DNA from: DASYAE01 sp036501535
Lineage (GTDB): Bacteria > Actinomycetota > Actinomycetes > Streptomycetales > Catenulisporaceae
Direction of reading: 5' to 3'
Assembly: GCA_036501535.1 (NCBI GenBank)
Contig: DASYAE010000007.1
Location: 54,274 to 118,273, forward strand
Length of the DNA: 64,000 nt
Each line of letters opens with the position of its first letter. Positions within the stretch are counted from its first letter, which is position 1. Made by a program: the position numbers and the translations under genes. Below, one piece after another: positions 6,798 through 14,856 of this stretch. The notes under the pieces are model-generated. The model did no database searches, was not told the DNA's origin, and saw only the letters and a list, made by a program, of their open reading frames with translations.

Positions 6798-9700
6798 ATG
6801 AGCGCCCTCGACCGTTTCGCCGAGCCGACCCGGCAGTGGTTCGCGGGCGCCTTCGAACGGCCGACCGCGGCCCAGACCGGCGCCTGGGAGGCGATCGGCG
6901 GCGGCCGCAACGTCCTGGTCATCGCGCCGACCGGGTCGGGCAAGACGCTGGCGGCGTTCCTGGCCGCGCTGGACCGGCTGGCCTTCGGCCCGCCGCCGCA
7001 GTCGGCGAAGAAGCGCTGCCGGGTGCTCTACATCTCGCCACTCAAAGCGCTGGGCGTGGATGTCGAGCGCAACCTGCGCGCGCCGCTGGCCGGCCTGCGC
7101 CAGGCGGCGACCCGGTCCGGGCTGCCGGAGCCCGAGGTGCGTATCGCGGTACGCTCCGGGGACACTCCGGCCGACCAGCGGCGCAAGTTCGCCGGCAGCC
7201 CTTCGGACATCCTGATCACCACGCCCGAGTCGCTGTTCCTGCTGCTCACCTCGCAGGGCCGGGAGGCGCTGGCAGGCGTCGAGACGGTGATCCTGGACGA
7301 GGTGCACGCGGTCGCCGGCACCAAGCGCGGCGCCCATCTCGCGCTGAGCCTCGAACGGCTGGACCAGCTGCTGGAGCGGCCCGCCCAGCGCATCGGCCTG
7401 TCCGCGACGGTGCGGCCGCCCGAGGAGGTGGCCCGGTTCCTGTGCGCGACCCGGCCGGCCGAGATCGTCGCGCCGCCGGCGCAGAAGACGTTCGACCTCG
7501 AGGTCGTCGTGCCGGTCGAGGACATGACGGAGCTGGACGCGGTCGCCGGCGTGCCCGATGTGGTCTCGTCCGGCGCCGGCAAAGGCCCCAAGGACGACGC
7601 GGTTCCGATCGACGACGACGGCCGGCGCAAGGCGTCGATCTGGCCGCACGTGGAGAACCGGGTCGCCGAGCTGATCGAGCAGCACGCCTCGACCCTGGTG
7701 TTCGCCAACTCGCGGCGGCTGGCCGAGCGGCTGTGCAACCGGCTCAACGAGATCCACGCCGCGCGGCTCGGCCTCGAGCCGGCGCCGGCGAATCCATTCC
7801 GCGCCCCGGCCGAGCTGATGGGTGAGGCCGGGTCGGTCAGCGGCGCGCCGCCGCTGCTCGCCCGCGCGCACCACGGCTCGGTGTCCAAGGAGCAGCGCGC
7901 CGAGGTCGAGGAGGCGCTCAAGGCGGGGGTGCTGCCGGCCGTGGTCGCCACCTCGAGCCTCGAGCTGGGCATCGACATGGGCGCGGTGGACCTGGTGGTG
8001 CAGGTCGAGTCGCCGCCCTCGGTCGCCTCCGGGCTGCAGCGGGTCGGCCGGGCCGGGCACCAGGTCGGCGCGGTCTCCCGCGGGGTGATCTTCCCGAAGT
8101 TCCGCGGCGACCTGGTGCAGGCGGCCGTGGTGGCCGAGCGGATGCGGCAGGGCCGGATCGAGGCGGTCTCGACCGTGCGCAATCCGCTGGACGTGCTGGC
8201 CCAGCAGATCGTCTCGATGGCCGCGATGGACGAGTGGCGCACCGGCGAGCTGCTGGCGTTGGTGCGCCGCGCGGCACCGTTCGCCACGCTCTCCGAGCCG
8301 GTGTTCGAGGCCGTGCTCGACATGCTGGCCGGCCGCTATCCGAGTGACGAGTTCGCCGAGCTGCGGCCGCGCATCGTGTGGGACCGGGAGGCCGGGACGG
8401 TGTCCGGGCGGCCCGGCGCGCAGCACCTGGCCGTGGTCTCCGGCGGCACGATCCCGGACCGCGGGCTGTTCGGGGTCTTCCTGGCCGGCGGCGGTGGGGC
8501 CGGGCCGGGGGCGAGCGCGGATCCGCGGCGCGGCGGCCGGCGGGTCGGCGAGCTCGACGAGGAGATGGTCTACGAGTCCCGCGTCGGTGACGTCTTCACG
8601 CTCGGCACGACCTCGTGGCGGATCGAGGACATCACGCACGACCGGGTGCTGGTCTCCCCCGCGCCGGGCCAGCCGGGCCGGCTGCCGTTCTGGAAGGGCG
8701 ACGCGCTGGGCCGGCCGCTGGAGCTGGGCCGTGCGCTGGGCGCCTTCACCAGGGAGCTGATGAAGCTGGAGCCGCCCGCGGCGACGGCCCGGCTGCGCGA
8801 GGCGGGGCTGGACGAGTGGGCGACGGGGAATCTGCTCGCGTATCTGGCCGAGCAGCGCGCGGCGACCGGGCACGTGCCGGACGACCGCACGATCGTGGTC
8901 GAGCGCTTCCACGACGAGCTGGGCGACTGGCGGATCGCGATCCACTCGCCGTTCGGGGCGCAGGTGCACGCGCCGTGGGCGCTGGCGGTCGGCGCCCGGC
9001 TGCGCGAGGAGTTCGGGCTCGACGCGCAGGTGATGCACGGCGACGACGGGATCGTGCTGCGGCTGCCCGACGAGGACTGGGACCAGTGGGGTCTGGGCCG
9101 CTTGGACGACGGGGCGGCGGGCGCCGAGCCGGACGCGCCGGCCCGGCCGACCGCACAGACCGTGTTCGACTCCTGCGCCCGGATCCCGGCCGAGCAGGTC
9201 GAGGACCTGGTGACCGATCAGGTCGGCGGCTCGGCGCTGTTCGCGGCGCGGTTCCGGGAGTGCGCCGGCCGGGCGCTGCTGCTGCCGAGGAGGAGGCCGG
9301 GCCAGCGGGTGCCGCTGTGGCAGCAGCGGCAGCGCGCCTCGCAGCTGCTGTCGGTCGCGTCGAAGTACCCGTCGTTCCCGATCGTGCTCGAGACGGTGCG
9401 CGAGTGCCTACAGGACGTGTTCGACGTGCCGGGGCTGGTCGAGCTGCTGCGCGACATCGAGGCGCGGAAAGTGCGCGTCGTGCAGGTGGAGACGCAGGCG
9501 CCGTCGCCGTTCGCGGCCTCGCTGCTGTTCGGCTACGTCGCGCAGTTCATGTACGAGGGCGACTCGCCGCTGGCCGAGCGCCGGGCCGCGGCGCTGACGG
9601 TCGACCCGGCGCTGCTCGCGGAGCTGCTGGGGCAGCCGGAGTTGCGCGACCTGTTCGACATCGAGGTACTGGCGGCCCTGGAGGCCGAGCTGCAGTACCT

Positions 9701-11990
9701 GACCTCGGACCGGGTGGCCCGGGACGCGGAGGACGCGGCCGATCTGCTGCGCCTGCTCGGACCGCTGACACAGGCTCAGGCGGCGCTGCGGGGTGTGCAG
9801 CCGGAGTGGCTTGAGCAGCTGGAACGCGTCCGCCGGGCGATCAGGATCCGCATCGCGGGCGCCGAGCACTGGGCCGCGGTCGAGGATGCGGGCCGGCTGC
9901 GCGACGCGCTCGGCTGCCCGCTACCGGTCGGGATCCCGGAGGCGTTCACCGAGCCGGTGCCCGATCCGCTCGGCGACCTGCTCTCGCGCTACGCGCGCAC
10001 GCACGCGCCGTTCACGGCGGTGGTGGCGGCCAAGCAGTTCGGAATCACGGTCGCGCTGTGCACGTCGGCCCTCGAACGCCTGGCTGCGGAGGGGCGGGTC
10101 GTGCGGGGCGCGTTCCGTCCGGAGGGCGCCGGCGAGGACTGGTGTGACGCGCGGGTCCTGCGCAGGCTGCGCGGCCGGATGGTGGCGGCCCTGCGCCGAC
10201 AGGCGGAGCCGGTCACGCCGGAGGCGCTGGTGCGGCTGCTGCCCGCCTGGCAGTCCGTCAGCGGAACCCGGAGCGGATCCGAGACGGCGGGCGGCGCCGC
10301 CCGCGCCGTGGCTTCTCGACCGGACGCTTCTCAATCGGAATCAGCTCTCGACGCCAGGCTGTCGCAGTCGCCGCAGTCCTCGCAGCCGTCCCAGACCCGC
10401 CGGGCCAACCCTTCGCTGCGCGGTGTCGACGGCGTATTGCGGGCGGTCGAACAACTCGCCGGGATCCCCGTCCCGGCCTCGGCTCTGGAGCGGCTGATCC
10501 TGCCCGCCCGGGTCGTCGACTACCAGCCCGCGATGCTCGACGAGCTGACCTCGGGCGGCGAGGTGGTCTGGGCCGGCGCCGGCGCGCTGGCGGTAGACGA
10601 CGGCTGGGTGGCCCTCGCCCCGGCGGCCATCGCCCCGCTCGTGCTGCCGGAACCGGTCGAGCTCACCAAGGCCGACCTGGATCCGTCCGGCCCGAGCCGG
10701 GCGATCCTGGACGCGCTCGGCGGCGAGGCGGCGCTGTTCTTCCGCGCACTCTTCCACCAGGTCGCCGACCGCCAAGGAGGGATCGACCAAGAGGAAATCG
10801 GCGCAGCGCCCGGAGACGGCGCGGGCCATGCCGGTCCCGCTGCTCCCACTGCTCCCACTGCCGAGCAGGTTCTCAGCACGCTGTGGGAACTGCTCTGGTC
10901 CGGCCACATCACCAATGACACTTACGCTCCCGTGCGGGCCATGCTCGGTTCAGGCCGAACCGCGCATCGGGCCAAGCGCCCGACGCCGCGGGGGCGGTAT
11001 TCGGCCCTGCGCTACGCCGCGGCGATAGCGAGCGGGCCGGGCTCACCCGACCAGGGCGGCAACTCGCGCGCCACCGGTCGGCCTGGCGCCGGTCAACCCA
11101 GCGCGGTCCTGCCGAGCGCGGCCGCGGCGACCGCGGTCGGCCGATGGTCCCGGCTGCGTTACGCCGACCTGGCCAAAGATCCGCAGGCGCGCGCCGCCGC
11201 AGCGCAGATCCTGGGCGAGGTGCTGCTGGACCGGTACGGCGTGGTGACCCGGGGCTCGGTGGGCGCGGAGCGGCTGCCCGGCGGGTTCGGCGGCTTCGGT
11301 GCCGTCTACCGCGTGTTGTCGGCGTTCGAGGAGGCGGGGCGCTGCCGCCGCGGCTACTTCGTCGAGGGGCTCGGCGCGGCGCAGTTCGCGGCCGAGGGCG
11401 CGGTCGACCGCCTGCGCGCGCTCGGCGACCCGCAGTCGCGCGAAGCTCACCAGCGCGAGTCGTTCCCCCGCGACCTGCGACAGGGCGCTGCCGGCCGGCC
11501 GGCAGCGCCCGGCGGACGGCCTGCGCGGAGCCGGACCGTGCTGCTCCTCGCGGCGGCGGATCCCGCGAACGCCTATGGCGCGGCCGTGCCCTGGCCGCAG
11601 CGGCCGGCTGCTCCTGCCGTCCCCACCGATGCGGAAGGAGCAGCCGCGGCCCCGGCCGGCGGCGCCCGCGCCACGACAGCGTCAGGCCACAAGCCGGGCC
11701 GCAAGGCCGGGGCGTTGGTGGTGCTCGTGGACGGCGAGTTGGCGCTCTACATCGAGCGCGGGGGCCGCACGGTGCTGTCGTGGTCTGACGACTTCGAAAC
11801 ACTCGCGACAGCCGCCGCGGAGGTCGCAACCGCGGTCCGCCTCGGCCGCGTCGGCGCCCTCACCGTGGTGAGCACCGACGGCATGCCGGTCCTGACACCG
11901 GGCTCGGGCGGATCACCCACCCCGGTCGCGGCCGCGCTGGTGAGCGCCGGGTTCAGCGCCACGCCGCAAGGTCTGAGGCTGCGCCGATGA
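6798..11990 (+). CDS. lhr: Lhr-family ATP-dependent DNA helicase
   Basis: This very long superfamily 2 helicase has 1730 residues. Walker A is APTGSGKT (43-50), motif II is DEVH (167-170), motif III is SAT (202-204), and motif VI is QRVGRAGHQ near 415. The Lhr-core (winged helix and beta-barrel) and a large C-terminal extension follow. Lhr proteins are 3'-5' helicases active in DNA repair. Low-complexity Ala/Ser/Pro inserts occur in the C-terminal third (about 1155-1200, near 1340, 1415-1440 and 1550-1640), making it longer than the usual roughly 1500 residues. The start could be the ATG at 6780 or 6798; the latter matches the family N-terminus (SALDRF). No nei2 glycosylase gene follows, unlike many actinomycetes. 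Confidence 0.92.
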   Translation: MSALDRFAEPTRQWFAGAFERPTAAQTGAWEAIGGGRNVLVIAPTGSGKTLAAFLAALDRLAFGPPPQSAKKRCRVLYISPLKALGVDVERNLRAPLAGLRQAATRSGLPEPEVRIAVRSGDTPADQRRKFAGSPSDILITTPESLFLLLTSQGREALAGVETVILDEVHAVAGTKRGAHLALSLERLDQLLERPAQRIGLSATVRPPEEVARFLCATRPAEIVAPPAQKTFDLEVVVPVEDMTELDAVAGVPDVVSSGAGKGPKDDAVPIDDDGRRKASIWPHVENRVAELIEQHASTLVFANSRRLAERLCNRLNEIHAARLGLEPAPANPFRAPAELMGEAGSVSGAPPLLARAHHGSVSKEQRAEVEEALKAGVLPAVVATSSLELGIDMGAVDLVVQVESPPSVASGLQRVGRAGHQVGAVSRGVIFPKFRGDLVQAAVVAERMRQGRIEAVSTVRNPLDVLAQQIVSMAAMDEWRTGELLALVRRAAPFATLSEPVFEAVLDMLAGRYPSDEFAELRPRIVWDREAGTVSGRPGAQHLAVVSGGTIPDRGLFGVFLAGGGGAGPGASADPRRGGRRVGELDEEMVYESRVGDVFTLGTTSWRIEDITHDRVLVSPAPGQPGRLPFWKGDALGRPLELGRALGAFTRELMKLEPPAATARLREAGLDEWATGNLLAYLAEQRAATGHVPDDRTIVVERFHDELGDWRIAIHSPFGAQVHAPWALAVGARLREEFGLDAQVMHGDDGIVLRLPDEDWDQWGLGRLDDGAAGAEPDAPARPTAQTVFDSCARIPAEQVEDLVTDQVGGSALFAARFRECAGRALLLPRRRPGQRVPLWQQRQRASQLLSVASKYPSFPIVLETVRECLQDVFDVPGLVELLRDIEARKVRVVQVETQAPSPFAASLLFGYVAQFMYEGDSPLAERRAAALTVDPALLAELLGQPELRDLFDIEVLAALEAELQYLTSDRVARDAEDAADLLRLLGPLTQAQAALRGVQPEWLEQLERVRRAIRIRIAGAEHWAAVEDAGRLRDALGCPLPVGIPEAFTEPVPDPLGDLLSRYARTHAPFTAVVAAKQFGITVALCTSALERLAAEGRVVRGAFRPEGAGEDWCDARVLRRLRGRMVAALRRQAEPVTPEALVRLLPAWQSVSGTRSGSETAGGAARAVASRPDASQSESALDARLSQSPQSSQPSQTRRANPSLRGVDGVLRAVEQLAGIPVPASALERLILPARVVDYQPAMLDELTSGGEVVWAGAGALAVDDGWVALAPAAIAPLVLPEPVELTKADLDPSGPSRAILDALGGEAALFFRALFHQVADRQGGIDQEEIGAAPGDGAGHAGPAAPTAPTAEQVLSTLWELLWSGHITNDTYAPVRAMLGSGRTAHRAKRPTPRGRYSALRYAAAIASGPGSPDQGGNSRATGRPGAGQPSAVLPSAAAATAVGRWSRLRYADLAKDPQARAAAAQILGEVLLDRYGVVTRGSVGAERLPGGFGGFGAVYRVLSAFEEAGRCRRGYFVEGLGAAQFAAEGAVDRLRALGDPQSREAHQRESFPRDLRQGAAGRPAAPGGRPARSRTVLLLAAADPANAYGAAVPWPQRPAAPAVPTDAEGAAAAPAGGARATTASGHKPGRKAGALVVLVDGELALYIERGGRTVLSWSDDFETLATAAAEVATAVRLGRVGALTVVSTDGMPVLTPGSGGSPTPVAAALVSAGFSATPQGLRLRR

Positions 11991-12049
11991 ACCGCCGCCT
12001 GCACGCACCGGCTGATGCCCTTTCAGGAACCGCGCCGCGCTTGCGGGCT

Positions 12050-12469
12050 TCACAGACGCTCGGCGCGCACGGTCCACACATCCGGGGCGCCGTCAGCGGA
12101 CGGACTGCGCATCAGGCGGAAGATCGCCGGCGGCCCGAAGCGGCCGACCGAGGCGACCAGCAGCCAGTGCTCGGTGTACGGCCGGTGCCCGGTCAGCGGG
12201 TGCGAGCCGCCCTGCGCCGGGACGGAGCGCCCGCGGCCCTGGCCCGGGCTCTGCCCGCGGCCGCCGGGCGGGCGGACCCGGCTCGGCTCGATCCACTGGT
12301 CGATGATCTCGTGCACCACGTAGAGCCGGCCCTCGAGCAGGAAGTACACGGGCCCGTCGGCGCCGCGCAGCACATCACAGGGAACGCCGTCGGCACGGTT
12401 GGCACCGGGGTCGGGGTGCTCCGCATCGACGCGGTTCGAGTCGACGTGTTCGGCCATTGTGATCGCCAT
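12050..12469 (-). CDS. DUF6504-like small protein
   Basis: This 139-residue protein contains PVYFLLEGRLYVVHEIIDQW (about 40-59) and later TEHWLLVASVG and AIFRLMRS, separated by a Gly/Pro/Arg-rich insert. The pattern (an RGRLYxVxExxxxW strand, then a WxVxAS strand) resembles, from memory, actinobacterial DUF6504 proteins, which are often encoded beside the SOS mutasome genes imuB/dnaE2. No polymerase gene is adjacent here. An SOS-box-like palindrome lies 222 bp upstream, which fits but does not prove SOS control. GGGGAGA lies immediately before the first ATG, so the start is uncertain. Confidence 0.5.
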   Translation of the reverse strand: MAITMAEHVDSNRVDAEHPDPGANRADGVPCDVLRGADGPVYFLLEGRLYVVHEIIDQWIEPSRVRPPGGRGQSPGQGRGRSVPAQGGSHPLTGHRPYTEHWLLVASVGRFGPPAIFRLMRSPSADGAPDVWTVRAERL

Positions 12470-12690
12470 GTCTCCCCTGCCTCGCAGTACCGGTGATTCG
12501 GGACGCGCGGGTCACACAGGCCGGCGCGCCAGGTACGCGTCGCCGCCGACCACAGGCTTCCCCGGAACCGGCATCCGGCCGCCGGAAGGCCGGGCGGGGT
12601 CAGCCCCGGCATACCAGACGGTGGATTGCCGCGGTCCCTCCTGCGGGCGGCGGCGACGCTTCGATCAGGCGCGGGACACCGCGCTGCTGA

Positions 12691-12706
12691 TCGAATCTTT
12701 GTTCGA
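12691..12706. promoter_or_regulatory. SOS box (LexA site) candidate
   Basis: TCGAATCTTTGTTCGA matches the actinobacterial LexA consensus TCGAAC-N4-GTTCGA except at position 6 (T for C). A TAGCCT hexamer at 12716-12721 would place a plus-strand start near 12728, with the box over the -35 region. On the minus strand it is 222 bp from the DUF6504-like gene. Confidence 0.55.
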
Positions 12707-12734
12707 TCCGGCCTCTAGCCTACCCCGTCCGGCC

Positions 12735-12812
12735 GTGGTTGGGCCAGTCGAATCGCCGGACGCACTCGAACGAATGAACGAACAGGTGTTGCCGGAGGTT
12801 ACGGAAACGTAA
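12735..12812 (+). CDS. Possible 25-residue leaderless peptide
   Basis: The frame runs from GTG at 12735 to TAA at 12810-12812. The peptide is acidic and ends LERMNEQVLPEVTET. Its start lies about 7 nt after the transcription start predicted from TAGCCT (12716-12721), just downstream of the SOS-box-like site. The stop codon falls inside the inverted repeat TTACG-GAAA-CGTAA. I recognise no family, and chance could produce an ORF of this length. Confidence 0.25.
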   Translation: MVGPVESPDALERMNEQVLPEVTET

Positions 12813-12980
12813 TCGAGTTCGACGGCAACCATCGCCCGTCCCGGGCTGTCCTATTCGGTGGATCGCGTGGAACGCCAGTGCCCCGAGAACGGCTGCCGAC
12901 CCGTGGAAGGCTCGCGCCCATCGGTCCGCCCCGCAAGGGGAACCTGGGAGGGGGAGCCGGGGGGCACCGGGTGGGGGCTG

Positions 12981-13029
12981 CCGGCGTCGCGCGCCAGCCG
13001 TTGGGGAGAACGGCGGCGCGCGACACCGG
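12981..13029. other. Long imperfect hairpin in gene-free DNA
   Basis: CCGGCGTCGCGCGCC then AGCCGTT (12981-13002) pairs with 13009-13029 around loop GGGGAG, about 20 of 21 positions with one bulge and one mismatch. GGAGCAGTGCTCC (13028-13040) forms a second small palindrome directly after it. It is not next to any gene end, so a simple terminator role is not obvious. Confidence 0.5.
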
Positions 13030-13184
13030 AGCAGTGCTCCGCCGTTCGCCCCGGCGATGTCCCTGGCGACGTCCCCGCGATCTCCCGGCGACTGCCGCGC
13101 GACCGATGATCGACATCGAAATCACTGCCGCGAAATCACTGCCGCGCCGACGCGCACCGCTACGGCGGGCGGCGATTCTGGCGC

Positions 13185-13310
13185 TGTGCCGCTTAAGTGC
13201 GGTGCCGGTTCAGGCTGTGTCGCTTAAGTGCGGTTTCGGTTCAGGCTGTGCCGGTTCAGGCTGTGTCACTTCAAGCGGTGCCGGTTCAAGCGATGCCGCT
13301 TCGGCGTTCC
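13185..13310. repeat. Degenerate 15/16-bp tandem repeats
   Basis: About eight units are anchored on TT at 15- or 16-bp spacing, for example TGCCGCTTAAGTGCGG, TGCCGGTTCAGGCTG, TGTCGCTTAAGTGCGG and TGCCGGTTCAGGCTG. They end about 120 bp before the GT2-like start. Open frames through them encode only repeated pentapeptides. Confidence 0.7.
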
Positions 13311-13429
13311 GCGCCGTGCCGTTTCGGCGTTCCGGCCAGTGATCGTTTCACGCGTGCACGGCGACCGGGGGTCCTCCAGATGGAGTGATCCGCCCGGCGC
13401 CGCACCGCCTGGCGGGTGATGCTCTCTAA

Positions 13430-14794
13430 GTGAGCCGCTGCCTACCCACACCCGAGCCCCGCCGCTTCTTCGGGAACTGCGGATCGCTGCCCTACACCGA
13501 CGCCGCCTGGTTCGCCGCCACGAGCCGGCTCGCGCTGGCCTGCGCGGTCGCGGCCGGGGCGCTGAGCGGCACCGCGTTCACCGCGGCCGTCATGTGGCAG
13601 GCGCGGAATCGCATCGAGACCGCGGACGGTTCGCCGTACGGCCAGGCCGATCCGGCGCGCGCCCGCCGTGCGCGGCGCCGGCCGGTCGTGCCGGCCGCCT
13701 TCCATCTGCACGCGACCTCGTCCCGGCCACCGAAATCCGCTGAGCCGGTGTCAGTCCTGATTCCGGTGCGGCACGACACGGATACCGCGATGACCGCCGT
13801 AAAGGCCGCGCTTGGACAGCGCGGTGTGGAAAGGCTCGACGTCGTCGTGCTCGACGAGGGGTGCCCGGAGGCGACTCGGACCGCACTGCGGCGGGAGTTC
13901 GGCGACGACCCCCGAGTACGCATATTGTCCTCGGCACCGCTGCCGAACGGCTGGTCGCCACGGGCGCACCGGGGGCACCAGCTGGCCGTCGCCGCACGCG
14001 GCCGGGTGCTGCTGTTCGCCGAGGCGTGCGCGCCGCTCGGTCCTGATGCGGCCGCCTCGGCCGCCGCGCTGCTGCGTGGTGAGCGGCTGGACCTGGCGGT
14101 GCTGGACACCGGCCGCCCCCGGCCCCCCGACTCCGCCAAGCCTGGCTCGGCTTCCGAACCGAGCACCGGAACTCGCACTGGCACCGGAGCCGGAGCCGAC
14201 GCCGCGTCAGGAACCGGGAGTGGCACCGGGAGCCGAGCCGGTACTGGGACTGAGACCGGGAGCACCGGCGCCCCCGGCAGCAGCACCGCAAGCGGATCCG
14301 GCACCGGCAACCGGTCGAACGGCGCGAGCGCGTCGGCTCCGTCTCAACCCGGCGGAGCGGACGGATCCGACCCGTCCGCTCCGCCGCAGGCTCAAGCCGA
14401 AGCCCGGCCGGCCTCGGGTTCCGCGGGTGCGCGCCGCGTCCGCAACAGCAAGTTCCAGAGCGTGCGGGCGCATCCGGGCCGATTCGCCGTCGCGGTCGAT
14501 GCCGGGGCGTACTGGCGCCTCGGCGGTTACCGCGCGGCTGCTGCGGACCCTGATCCGCTGGCCCTGCTGCGCACCATGCGGCGGGCGAGCGGCCGCGTCG
14601 CGCTGGCCGACGGGCGCCGGGTGATTCCGCCGGCCGGCCTCGACGATCCGGTGCTGCCGGGCGGCGGCCCCACCGGCTGCCTCACGGGCGACCTCGGAAG
14701 CGGGGTTTCGACGATGACGCACCACTCCGCCTTCGTCGAGATCACCGACACCGCGCGCCGCCTGCTCGCCGCGCTCTCCCCGGCCCGCTGGTAA
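13430..14794 (+). CDS. Degenerate GT2-fold membrane protein
   Basis: This 454-residue protein has one N-terminal hydrophobic helix (about 29-55) and a family 2 glycosyltransferase-like domain: SVLIPVRHDTDTAMTAVKAA, VVVLDEGCPEATR, then PLPNGW and RGHQLAVAARGRVLLFAEAC. In active GT2 enzymes of this type (compare carotenoid glycosyltransferases) the last segment ends in a DxD metal site; here it reads AEAC, so activity is doubtful. About 95 residues of Gly/Thr/Ser/Ala repeats (roughly 236-330) split the domain. It precedes a CrtI-like gene. The GTG start at 13430 has no clear SD, so the true start may be later. Confidence 0.6.
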   Translation: MSRCLPTPEPRRFFGNCGSLPYTDAAWFAATSRLALACAVAAGALSGTAFTAAVMWQARNRIETADGSPYGQADPARARRARRRPVVPAAFHLHATSSRPPKSAEPVSVLIPVRHDTDTAMTAVKAALGQRGVERLDVVVLDEGCPEATRTALRREFGDDPRVRILSSAPLPNGWSPRAHRGHQLAVAARGRVLLFAEACAPLGPDAAASAAALLRGERLDLAVLDTGRPRPPDSAKPGSASEPSTGTRTGTGAGADAASGTGSGTGSRAGTGTETGSTGAPGSSTASGSGTGNRSNGASASAPSQPGGADGSDPSAPPQAQAEARPASGSAGARRVRNSKFQSVRAHPGRFAVAVDAGAYWRLGGYRAAAADPDPLALLRTMRRASGRVALADGRRVIPPAGLDDPVLPGGGPTGCLTGDLGSGVSTMTHHSAFVEITDTARRLLAALSPARW

Positions 14795-14856
14795 CCCGGG
14801 CGGCCGGGGCGCCCGCGGGCGGCGTACGGGCCGGTCGGCGGTAAACTCGGCGCCTT

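Larger units (their letters stand above)
12470..13429. other. Long region with no confident gene
   Basis: About 960 bp lie between the DUF6504-like and GT2-like genes. No frame shows a recognisable protein. The region contains an SOS-box-like site (12691-12706), a possible 25-codon ORF (12735-12812), the inverted repeat TTACGGAAACGTAA (12799-12812), a 21-bp imperfect hairpin (12981-13029) and 15-bp tandem repeats (13185-13310). It could include a non-coding RNA or the remains of lost genes. Confidence 0.5.

Noticed and set aside
6462..9038. Long open frame opposite the Lhr gene (858 codons)
   Set aside because: It is composed of Arg/Pro/Gly/His runs with no domain, and arises from GC-rich codon bias of lhr on the other strand.
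12900..13030. c-di-AMP (ydaO) or other riboswitch before the GT2-like gene
   Set aside because: Conserved ydaO core segments are absent; only a simple hairpin and G-rich DNA are present.
12858..13342. Small ORFs in the gene-free region after the SOS-box-like site
   Set aside because: No start signals, Arg/Pro/Gly composition, and frames run through the hairpin and tandem repeats.
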